In this document: one piece after another, positions 53,891 through 60,628 of the stretch | How the letters are laid out: each line of letters begins with the position of its first letter | Position numbering within the stretch: the stretch's first letter is position 1 | NCBI GenBank assembly: GCA_020054675.1 | Contig: JAIHAL010000002.1 | Coordinates: 268,042 to 332,041, forward strand | Length of the DNA stretch: 64,000 nucleotides | Origin: Oscillospiraceae bacterium | Lineage (GTDB): Bacteria > Bacillota > Clostridia > Oscillospirales > Ruminococcaceae | Reading direction: 5' to 3' | The notes under the pieces: model-generated | What the model was told of the DNA's origin: nothing | What the model saw: only the letters and a program-made list of their open reading frames with translations | Database searches by the model: none | Translations under genes and position numbers: made by a program

Positions 53891-55871
53891 GGTTTTTCAC
53901 CTCTGGTATAGATTGTCTCAGCAAATCTAAATAAATTGATTCACCCTTAGGTGCTGATAGAATTATGGTTAATTCGTCCTTTGCCCTCGTACAGCCCGTA
54001 TAAATAAGATTTATATTTTTTTTAAAGGCATCAAGTTTATCAGGTAACTGCTCTTTTGGAGCTAGCTCAAAATCTTCTAAAGTCCTTACGTTTTCATGTG
54101 TTCCTAAAGGACGCAATCCTGCAAGAACTACAGCTCTAAAATCAAGTCCAAGAGAACCCTCTATCGAGGCTACTGTAACTCCTCGACGCGAACCATAAGT
54201 TATTCCATTTGAGTAGCCTTGATATAAAAATGCTGGGGATTCCCACCCATTTGCTTGAAAGTATTGTATAATATATGGTCTAAGTCTATAATAATGTGTT
54301 TTCCATCCTTTTGTTGTATATTTCGCACATTCATTAAAGAGAATAATAGCAATATCAACTTCACTTAAGCCTTTCTTTTCAATAAGGTTTTTTACTGCAT
54401 CACCGATGGCGGTTGCCTCTCCAATATTACTATACTCACTTAGCTCAACTAATGTAGGAGCATTACCTGGGCGATATGCAGTTCCTCGTAGAAATAATTC
54501 TGGATCTTCCGAAAAGTCAATGCCCAATGTTGACCCCAGTGTTTTTGCCGCCGAAACGAATCTGTCAATTGCATCATTTATTGGTTTGGAGTTACGGTAA
54601 TTTATTTCTATTGTCAGCGTTTTTCCACGGTATTCTGGGTAAGCGTCACCACCACCTTGCCAGGGTGCCTTGCCGTGTTTAATGTTGTTTTTTACATCTT
54701 GTGATTTATCTCCAGCAATGACAAAGAAATGCTCCTCATCTTTTTTACTTTTTAGAAGATTAAAGCAAAATCGGTACCATTCCGGCTTGAAAATTTGAAC
54801 TTCATCAATAAAGATTCCGTAAAATCTCTCCTTGATTCTACCTTGCACCAATGCATTGTTAGCCGCTTCGAACAGTTTGTCATATGAATCATTCTTATCA
54901 TAATAGTAAGATGAAGGTACCGGTATACCATTACTTTCTAATAATGATTTGCATAATGAAAAAAAAGTTGAGCAACGCACATTTCTATCTGTAAATCCTG
55001 CCTGAGCTATTGCCCAAGTGTAATAGTTATTCAGATTCCTGTTGTAACAAGTGATGAGGAATTCTTCACTTGGATTAAGACTTGCTAGCTTAAAACACTT
55101 TGAGATCAATAGTACACTTTTGCCACTACCCGCACAAGCAAGTATTAGCTGGTTGCCTTTTGTAATTCTGTTCACAATGTCTATTTGCTTACTATCTAAA
55201 CGATAGGATTGTACAGCCCTATCAGCTGAATTCAAATTTCCATCATTACCAAGCACTGTTTCTGTTTCGTCAAGGACAACTTTTCGTGGTATTGTGATTT
55301 CAGGGCAAAGCCTCTGGAAGATATTGTTTACTTGCTCTTCCTTAAGTTCATCCGCATTACTCAAATATCTTTTAAGTGAGGTAGCACCTTCTTTGCGTAT
55401 TTGAGTTATTGTATCTTTGAATAGGACGTGTTCTTTACAAAACTGGCGCTCATTTTCGTCAAGATTCAATGTCACTTGATGTTCATCAGCCTTCGGGAAC
55501 ACAAAGCAAATATTAAGCGAAAATCTTAATTTGCTTGATTTATCTGTGAGATAGCGACTCTCTTCGAGCCTTTTGACAATATCATTTTTGAGAACTTCAT
55601 ATATTGAGGGATTGCTAAGAACCTTTATAGTCATCTGAACAGCCAAATCCTGCGCTTCAATAAAACGAAACAGGAGAATCCCTTTACTTACAAGCAAGAG
55701 GTTAAACAGTTCAGGCTTCCCGTCACCAGCGTCCTTTTTTCGTGGATTAATATGTAGCACATAATATGCCATTTTCTCCTCCACAAAAGCCCGCTCAATT
55801 GTCCGAAGAAACGACTTCTCGTCAACAGACAATTCTAATTGCTCGTATTTTTCGGGATAGACCTGTATCAT
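53877..55871 (-). CDS. SF1 (UvrD/REP-like) helicase of the defence operon
   Basis: A 664-residue protein. After a 200-residue N-terminal region of unknown fold comes Walker A ILACAGSGKSVLLIS near residue 242, Walker B GIFIDEVQIFKPEW near 350, LTIEINYRNSKPI near 420, SIEGSLGLDFRAVVLAGLR near 590 and IYTGCTRAKDELTII near 640. This is a UvrD/DUF2075-like SF1 helicase. It overlaps the GHKL ATPase gene by one base upstream. A similar pairing of an ATPase and an SF1 helicase is known in some nucleotide-triggered defence systems, but those have different ATPases. Confidence 0.86.
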   Translation of the reverse strand: MIQVYPEKYEQLELSVDEKSFLRTIERAFVEEKMAYYVLHINPRKKDAGDGKPELFNLLLVSKGILLFRFIEAQDLAVQMTIKVLSNPSIYEVLKNDIVKRLEESRYLTDKSSKLRFSLNICFVFPKADEHQVTLNLDENERQFCKEHVLFKDTITQIRKEGATSLKRYLSNADELKEEQVNNIFQRLCPEITIPRKVVLDETETVLGNDGNLNSADRAVQSYRLDSKQIDIVNRITKGNQLILACAGSGKSVLLISKCFKLASLNPSEEFLITCYNRNLNNYYTWAIAQAGFTDRNVRCSTFFSLCKSLLESNGIPVPSSYYYDKNDSYDKLFEAANNALVQGRIKERFYGIFIDEVQIFKPEWYRFCFNLLKSKKDEEHFFVIAGDKSQDVKNNIKHGKAPWQGGGDAYPEYRGKTLTIEINYRNSKPINDAIDRFVSAAKTLGSTLGIDFSEDPELFLRGTAYRPGNAPTLVELSEYSNIGEATAIGDAVKNLIEKKGLSEVDIAIILFNECAKYTTKGWKTHYYRLRPYIIQYFQANGWESPAFLYQGYSNGITYGSRRGVTVASIEGSLGLDFRAVVLAGLRPLGTHENVRTLEDFELAPKEQLPDKLDAFKKNINLIYTGCTRAKDELTIILSAPKGESIYLDLLRQSIPEVKNHDNI

Positions 55872-57403
55872 TATTTTTTCCCTCCTGACTTTAGCTCTTC
55901 TAAGAATTCGTGATATAGGCTATCAACAGTGGCGCGCTCAAAATTACGTGATAAAACTTCCATCATTGCTTGAATGACTTTTTTTTCTGCTTTTGAAAAA
56001 TTTGAAGGTATGTCTTTCTTTACTCTAAAATTTGTAGATTCATGTACTTCGTCCATAAGCTTATTGAGTTGCTCTACCAAAGCTGTTTTTTGCGCAAGCA
56101 CTTCAACAGGGGCGTTTTTCGGAATAGTATAAAGGTCCCGTTTTGTCGCTTCAAGTCTAGCTGCAACTTGATCTTTTTCAGTAGATGAATGAAAGCCAGT
56201 AGTTAGAACTTCCTCTACCTTAGCTATATCGCGCTCAACTTTTTTAATAGTCTTCTGTATTGGATTGTTTCTAATTTTGGACGCAGCACGAATTTTCTCG
56301 GTTATCTCAGTCCCAATTGTATCTCTTAAGCCAATAGTAAACTCTGAAAAAGTTGTGTTTTTCTCGAAGTCATCTCTTCTAGCATTTGGAATTAAGTTAG
56401 GGGAAATAACATAAACTTCACCTATCGCCCAAGCGTTGAATCGGCTTTCTTTGTAATAAGGAGCGAGTGTGCGTCCGTCACCAATGAGTATATTCCCTTG
56501 TCGTACCCTGATTCCAGAAATTCGCTCGTCGACTAGTGTTCCTGAAAAATTTGTATTTGCGTACCAACCATAAGCAATCATTTTATGACTACCATCATTT
56601 ATTTTAAAGAAGGAGAGACTGAGAATCTCATCTTTTGATACACCTGCACGAGAGTTTGCCTCAAATGTCACCTTATATGGTTTATATACTTGTGAAAGGG
56701 ATTCAAACGACTCTCCAATGAATATTGGGTATTCCGCAATTGCTATTCCATTTTCCAACAACTCTTTTTTTATTTCTCTTCCCCAATAGAATCTTTCTTT
56801 AAAAGGCACTGGTGCAACTTGTGATATGTAATCTTTAACTGTCTCTAAATCCAAAAGTGAAGAAATATCATCAACCTCTTCCATCTTAACAATAAAATAG
56901 TGCGCTGATGATTGTTCTTGCATAACTTTTATTTCGGTTACGGCCTCAATAACGCTCTGCAGATTGTGCTCAGTGCTTTGACCTGGAACTAAAAGGGCTT
57001 TTAATTTATCGCAATCAAAAGTAATTAGCGTTTTTACATTTTCGCCCACCGCAGAGGTACAAAAGCTGAGTCTTTTACAATACGAAAGACCTCCCAAGCG
57101 CCCTATACCGCGAAAGCCACGATTAGTAGTATGTAGTTTGGTGGAATTACCAATATCAAGTAAAGTTTTTCCAACCAAATCTTTCTTGACGCCTGTACCA
57201 TTGTCACGTATAGTAATTTCTCGCCTTGTTCCATCAATAATAATTTCTATACGGAAGTCCTCCGGTTTAATAATACCTTCTGAGAAAGCGGCATCTAATG
57301 AGTCAACCGCATTTTGTATATATTCTCGAAAACAAGACTCTGGCTCACTGTACATGCCGGTAGTCAATGATTCAAGAGTAAATTTGCCTATTTCAATATC
57401 CAT
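55871..57403 (-). CDS. GHKL (Hsp90/MutL-like) ATPase of the defence operon
   Basis: A 510-residue protein with an N-terminal GHKL ATP-binding domain: N-box CFREYIQNAVDSLDAA (residues about 24-39), G1 box RDNGTGVKKD near 75, and G2 box NRGFRGIGRLGG near 100. The rest (Ser/Glu-rich, helical towards the end) does not match Hsp90, MutL or histidine kinases. Such ATPases close as dimers on binding ATP. It could be the sensor or clamp of the system. It follows the HTH gene by 26 bases. Confidence 0.85.
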   Translation of the reverse strand: MDIEIGKFTLESLTTGMYSEPESCFREYIQNAVDSLDAAFSEGIIKPEDFRIEIIIDGTRREITIRDNGTGVKKDLVGKTLLDIGNSTKLHTTNRGFRGIGRLGGLSYCKRLSFCTSAVGENVKTLITFDCDKLKALLVPGQSTEHNLQSVIEAVTEIKVMQEQSSAHYFIVKMEEVDDISSLLDLETVKDYISQVAPVPFKERFYWGREIKKELLENGIAIAEYPIFIGESFESLSQVYKPYKVTFEANSRAGVSKDEILSLSFFKINDGSHKMIAYGWYANTNFSGTLVDERISGIRVRQGNILIGDGRTLAPYYKESRFNAWAIGEVYVISPNLIPNARRDDFEKNTTFSEFTIGLRDTIGTEITEKIRAASKIRNNPIQKTIKKVERDIAKVEEVLTTGFHSSTEKDQVAARLEATKRDLYTIPKNAPVEVLAQKTALVEQLNKLMDEVHESTNFRVKKDIPSNFSKAEKKVIQAMMEVLSRNFERATVDSLYHEFLEELKSGGKK

Positions 57404-57429
57404 TTTAAAAGCCTCCTGATATCATACTA

Positions 57430-57660
57430 TTAGTTGGTATACTTCTCACATTTATCTTCATCAGGCACTATTTCCATGATATCACCTATATCACATTTTA
57501 AGGCAGTACATATTTTCATTAATATCGTGGTTGTCACAGGCTCATCTCGACCAAGCTTGGTTATCACGCTAGCACTGATATCCGCAGCGGCTTGAAGATC
57601 CTTCTTCTTCATTTTTCTATCAATGAGCAGCTTCCATAATTTGTTATAGCTAACAGCCAT
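57430..57660 (-). CDS. Small Xre/YozG-type HTH regulator of the defence operon
   Basis: A 76-residue helix-turn-helix protein (YNKLWKLLIDRKMKKKDLQ, then AADISASVITKLGRDEPVTT). Proteins of this form often precede restriction or other defence genes in Firmicutes and probably repress them. ATG at 57660 is preferred for GAGGTG; the frame is open from 57732. It is the first gene of the operon and has a strong promoter with a palindromic operator. Confidence 0.87.
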   Translation of the reverse strand: MAVSYNKLWKLLIDRKMKKKDLQAAADISASVITKLGRDEPVTTTILMKICTALKCDIGDIMEIVPDEDKCEKYTN

Positions 57661-57683
57661 GATTTTCACCTCAACTAAATACA

Positions 57684-57720
57684 ATGTATACATAATATCA
57701 TATTTTTTCGATAAATGCAA
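57684..57720 (-). promoter_or_regulatory. Promoter and palindromic operator of the defence operon
   Basis: Reading the minus strand, TTGCAT (57715-57720), 17-base spacer and TATTAT (57692-57697) with an extended TG. The palindrome ATGTATACAT at 57684-57693 overlaps the -10 box and the likely start point, which fits repression by the HTH protein. Confidence 0.8.
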
Positions 57721-57782
57721 TATTTTGCACATAATTAAAAGATTTTTGTTGTATTTGCGCGAATATTAGTTCTCATAATACA

Positions 57783-57825
57783 TAAAAAAATAACAGTTCA
57801 GTATATTAACTTACTGAGCTGTTAT
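57783..57825 (-). terminator. Intrinsic terminator of the xre-immA operon
   Basis: ATAACAG...TCAGTA pairs with TACTGA...CTGTTAT (57790-57825, one mismatch-like G-T), followed on the minus strand by T7. It insulates the defence operon promoter from the repressor operon. Confidence 0.85.
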
Positions 57826-57832
57826 CTTTTTA

Positions 57833-58363
57833 TTAATTGCACATATTCAATCTATTTTTCAAAAAATCCTTCGAACCTACGTCAAAAGGCTTAAGGTTGT
57901 GTCCTTGCCGATTCAGCATATCAACTTTAAGCATCATTAATTCCGGAAAAACTTGCATTTCTGCCGACATCTGAAAATAATCATATTCGTTTTCGAGCAT
58001 TTCAAAGAAATCCTCATCGGGGATTAGCAGTTGAGCGGAAAAGTAATTTGCATCAATTTCCCTTCGGTGTGTTTCATATAAAATGGAGCTGCGGTCTGTA
58101 AAAGCGCGAAAACAAGAACCCCTATGCAGCTGGTCGTGCCCCAGTTCATGGGCCAATACGATTCTTTGCTCAACCTCCCCCAAGTTATTATTCAGCACGA
58201 TATACCGGTTTCTTAAAACATAAGCGTACATTCCTTTAATCGAACTTAAATCCATGTAGAAGATTTGTATTCCCAGTTCCTGTGCTATTCTATATGGGTT
58301 GGTTGTCCCACATGAGCGGGTAAGACGATTTGCTTTAATTATAGCGTCATTATCAAATATCAT
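57833..58363 (-). CDS. immA: ImmA/IrrE family metallo-endopeptidase
   Basis: A 176-residue protein with the zinc-protease motif VLAHELGHDQLH near residue 70, and the ImmA-type end (SAQLLIPDEDFFEM). In ICEBs1 and related elements ImmA cuts the repressor ImmR to start excision. The Xre gene lies 33 bases upstream, matching the ImmA/ImmR pair. ATG at 58363 is chosen because AAAGGG fits; an upstream ATG at 58384 is possible. Confidence 0.88.
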   Translation of the reverse strand: MIFDNDAIIKANRLTRSCGTTNPYRIAQELGIQIFYMDLSSIKGMYAYVLRNRYIVLNNNLGEVEQRIVLAHELGHDQLHRGSCFRAFTDRSSILYETHRREIDANYFSAQLLIPDEDFFEMLENEYDYFQMSAEMQVFPELMMLKVDMLNRQGHNLKPFDVGSKDFLKNRLNMCN

Positions 58364-58396
58364 GAACACCATCCCTTTAAGCATATATTATTGCGA

Positions 58397-58804
58397 TTAT
58401 TCTCTTTTCTTCTTTCGTCCGTATTTCTCCTTATTTGCCTTCTTTGCTTCAAAGTATAGCTTTGTTAAAATTTCAAACATCTCGTCCTTCTCATCTTCGT
58501 CAAGCTCCCCGCCGGCAAACAGGGCATCCGCTCCCTGAAGTATTTTTTGTGCCTGACGGTTGCCTATACTGCCGTATTTTTGGGATGCTTCAATCTGAAA
58601 CTGTTCTTCAGGCGTAAACAGGTACTCAAATGAAACACCGAAGGTGTTCATGATATTCTGAATAATCTCAGGTTTGGATGGTGTTCTTTCATTTGTTTCA
58701 TAGTAGCCGTATACACGTTCCGACACGCCTATTGCTTTGCCTGCCTCTGCCTGCGACCAGCCTCTGTCCAAGCGCAGTTTTTTTAATTTGTCACCAAATT
58801 TCAT
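58397..58804 (-). CDS. Xre family repressor (ImmR-like)
   Basis: A 135-residue regulator with an N-terminal HTH (LDRGWSQAEAGKAIGVSERV) and a charged coiled C-terminal region ending in a Lys/Arg-rich tail. It sits beside immA, faces the + strand genes of the element across a promoter region with CGAACA boxes and so is the likely immunity repressor. AAAGGAG precedes the ATG. Confidence 0.9.
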   Translation of the reverse strand: MKFGDKLKKLRLDRGWSQAEAGKAIGVSERVYGYYETNERTPSKPEIIQNIMNTFGVSFEYLFTPEEQFQIEASQKYGSIGNRQAQKILQGADALFAGGELDEDEKDEMFEILTKLYFEAKKANKEKYGRKKKRE

Positions 58805-58827
58805 AGTTAGCAGCTCCTTTCCTGCTC

Positions 58828-58856
58828 ATTATATATTATTGTTCGGAATTTGTCAA
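58828..58856 (-). promoter_or_regulatory. Promoter of the xre-immA operon
   Basis: Reading the minus strand, TTGACA (complement of 58851-58856), 17-base spacer and TATAAT (complement of 58828-58833). A CGAACA box (58840-58845 on the other strand) lies in the spacer, so the repressor may control its own gene. Confidence 0.82.
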
Positions 58857-58884
58857 TATGTCGAACATAAATTTCTAAAAACTA

Positions 58885-58914
58885 TTGACAGCGAACATAT
58901 GTGTGTATTATAAT
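58885..58914 (+). promoter_or_regulatory. Promoter of the rightward element genes
   Basis: TTGACA at 58885-58890, 18-base spacer and TATAAT at 58909-58914. CGAACA at 58892-58897 lies in the spacer as in the divergent promoter. Confidence 0.82.
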
Positions 58915-58967
58915 ATCCATATCAGAACAAATTATGCGAAGGAGTTGCATATTTTTTGCCTTCAATA

Positions 58968-58982
58968 CGAACAAAATGTTCG
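58968..58982. promoter_or_regulatory. Palindromic operator CGAACA-AAA-TGTTCG
   Basis: A perfect 15-base inverted repeat. Single half-sites of the same sequence occur at 58840-58845, 58862-58867 and 58892-58897. They are probably Xre repressor sites. The half-site resembles the Firmicute LexA box, but the spacing here is one base longer. Confidence 0.68.
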
Positions 58983-59079
58983 GAATACCAAAATTGGGGC
59001 GATATAATTATTCGTCAAACATATTATATCAAAAAAGATGTACCAAAAATAGGACAATAAATATAAGGCAGGTGAGCTT

Positions 59080-59217
59080 ATGAAAATTAGAGTGAAATGT
59101 CCGCTATGCGAAAAAAGGATTCTTGACGCAAGCCAAGACGCGAAAGGAGAGATTGAGTTAAAATGCAAAAAATGCAATAAGGTTGTTAAGATAACCCTTG
59201 GCCAAAAAATAAAATAA
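59080..59217 (+). CDS. Small Cys-rich (Com-like zinc-ribbon) protein
   Basis: A 45-residue protein with two CxxC motifs, CPLCEKR and CKKCNK, and ATG after GGTGAG. It resembles the short zinc-ribbon proteins found near the start of many Firmicute integrative elements and phage Mu Com. It is the first gene after the rightward promoter. A link to translation control is possible. Confidence 0.68.
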   Translation: MKIRVKCPLCEKRILDASQDAKGEIELKCKKCNKVVKITLGQKIK

Positions 59218-59235
59218 TGTAACATACCGAGCAAC

Positions 59236-59346
59236 GGAGCCGAGTGTGAGCTACCAAATAGCCGGATGAATGCTAAACGAGAGTTGGCATATCATCCGGT
59301 TATTTTCGTTTAGCGGACACTCGGCTTTTCGTTTTCACTTGGCTCC
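59236..59346 (+). ncRNA. Structured RNA with a predicted pseudoknot before the sigma-like gene
   Basis: Interleaved pairings: GCCGAGTGT (59239-59247) with ACACTCGGC (59317-59325); CCGGATGA (59262-59269) with TCATCCGG (59292-59299), extended by ATGC/GCAT; and GCTAAACGA (59272-59280), in the loop of that hairpin, with TCGTTTAGC (59306-59314). A second pairing GGAGCCGAGTG (59236-59246) with CACTTGGCTCC (59336-59346) excludes the first. The closing stem is followed by TTTTCGTTTT, as in a terminator. Confidence 0.65.
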
Positions 59347-59374
59347 CTCGGCAAAACGAGAGGAGTTAAGAAAA

Positions 59375-59770
59375 ATGAAAATTGAGTACACTTACCGCTT
59401 CAACAATGAAACCATAACCATTGAAGTCACAGAGGGCGATTATGACATTCTTATTGAGCTTGACCGAATTGAACGCAATGTTAACCAGAAAGAAACCCGA
59501 CGTCATGCTTCCCTTGACGCATTTAACCTTGACGGCAACCTGTTTCCATCAGAAGAAGATGTCGAAGCCGAATGCATCCAAAATGAAGAGTACATAGCGC
59601 TGCATAAGGCCATTAATCAGCTTTTGCCCCAGCAGCGGGAGCTAATCAAAAAGGTGTTTTTTGAGAATAGAACCATTGTCAGCATTGCCCGTGAGGAAGG
59701 AGTAGGAGAAAGCGCAATACGCGACCGTTTAAGCCGCATTTATATAAAACTTAAAAAATTTTTGAAATAG
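59375..59770 (+). CDS. Sigma-70 region 4-like regulator of the element
   Basis: A 131-residue protein. The N-terminal half (YTYRFNNETITIEV, GDYDILIELDRIERNVNQKE) is typical of small sigma-like factors of integrative elements. The C-terminal half has a sigma region 4 helix-turn-helix (SIAREEGVGESAIRDRLSRI). It may switch on later element genes. ATG at 59375 follows AGGAG; the frame is open to 59270 through the RNA element. Confidence 0.85.
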   Translation: MKIEYTYRFNNETITIEVTEGDYDILIELDRIERNVNQKETRRHASLDAFNLDGNLFPSEEDVEAECIQNEEYIALHKAINQLLPQQRELIKKVFFENRTIVSIAREEGVGESAIRDRLSRIYIKLKKFLK

Positions 59771-59846
59771 ACCCTGCGGATTTGCCTCTGCCGTGAGTTA
59801 CCTATAGAGAGCACAACAATACCGCTCTCAGGAAAGGAGTCAGAAA

Positions 59847-60047
59847 ATGAGGCATGAACTCAAAATCAGCGTCCGTAAAGCGCCGTTTGAAGGATGTGTT
59901 ATAAAAAACCAAACGGTAGCTATGCGGGAGCGGTTTCTGAAGCGGCTGTTCGGCAATAAACACCGGTTGATGGTTATAGTTCCCGGTGAGAGCGTCGAAC
60001 GTGTGTCGATTTCAGAACTGCCGGAGGAGGGTGACGAAGATGAATGA
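59847..60047 (+). CDS. Small hypothetical element protein
   Basis: A 66-residue basic-then-acidic protein not recognised (MRHELKISVRKAPFEGCVIK). GGAAAGGAG precedes the ATG and its stop overlaps the next frame. A short hairpin GAGAGC/GCTCTC stands in the 76 bases before it. Confidence 0.6.
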   Translation: MRHELKISVRKAPFEGCVIKNQTVAMRERFLKRLFGNKHRLMVIVPGESVERVSISELPEEGDEDE

Positions 60048-60237
60048 ACGTGATCCCACTCCTAAAATTCCGATGCCCGTTAAAGCAAAACCTTACAAGC
60101 ATCAAATTGAGGCTTTCAATTTCGTTTGTAAGTGTTTCGGGTTGATTGCGGAAGGAGGTGTTTCCGATGCAAATGGCCGAGGTGACCTGCCGGATTTGCG
60201 GCAAGCCATTTCTAAAGTCGGAAAGCCAAGTCCGTGA
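60040..60237 (+). pseudogene. N-terminal fragment of an SNF2-type helicase
   Basis: From ATG at 60040 the frame has MPVKAKPYKHQIEAFNFVCK, the usual start of phage and element SNF2 helicases (KPYKHQ, Q-motif). After about residue 35 the sequence is no longer helicase-like and overlaps the HNH gene. The rest of the helicase resumes at 60592. This is the 5' part of a split gene. Confidence 0.72.
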
Positions 60238-60628
60238 GAACAACTTTTGCTGCAAGGCTCATTTTTATGAATGGAACTCACAGCGGATGGCCGATTACAA
60301 CCGCAACGCAAATCCAATGAACAAGCCGGGCGGAGTGCTTGAGTCACGTATCAAGCGCAGCCTTGCAATGCGGGGCGGCGGTGAAGGAAAAGCGTACAGA
60401 AAATTTCTCGGCAGGCACGAGCATCGCAGGATTGCGGAAGCGAAGCTTGGCAGACCACTGCAAAAGGGCGAGGTAGTCCATCACATTGACGGAAATAAGC
60501 TGAACAACCATCCGGCAAACCTTGAGGTGTTTCCTTCCCAATCCGAACATGTAAAAGAGCATCCGAGAGATGAAAAAGGCAGGTGGTGCAAATGTACATT
60601 TCCAACGGCAAGGGCGCAGCTCTTTTGA
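60167..60628 (+). CDS. HNH endonuclease inside the split SNF2 gene
   Basis: A 153-residue protein with an N-terminal zinc motif (CRICGKP...CCKAHF) and a C-terminal HNH nuclease: HEHRRIAEAKLGRPLQKGE then VVHHIDGNKLNNHPANLEV. GGAAGGAGG before ATG at 60167. It lies between the two parts of the SNF2 gene, as a homing endonuclease would. Its end overlaps the second SNF2 part in another frame. Confidence 0.87.
   Translation: MQMAEVTCRICGKPFLKSESQVRENNFCCKAHFYEWNSQRMADYNRNANPMNKPGGVLESRIKRSLAMRGGGEGKAYRKFLGRHEHRRIAEAKLGRPLQKGEVVHHIDGNKLNNHPANLEVFPSQSEHVKEHPRDEKGRWCKCTFPTARAQLF

Noticed and set aside
43820-57403. Canonical DISARM, BREX or Druantia system
   Set aside because: No methyltransferase, no DrmC, no PglZ or BrxC and no giant DruE-type protein; only the DrmA/DrmB pair agrees with DISARM.
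57833-58804. Toxin-antitoxin pair
   Set aside because: The HELGH motif and the Xre partner match the ImmA/ImmR control pair of integrative elements, not a toxin.
58968-58982. SOS (LexA) box
   Set aside because: The half-sites agree but the spacing is five bases, not four, and the sites accompany an Xre/ImmA pair.
59986-60039. Extended start of the SNF2 fragment at 59986
   Set aside because: The extra 18 residues overlap the previous gene; ATG at 60040 with GGAGGAGG nearby gives the usual helicase start.
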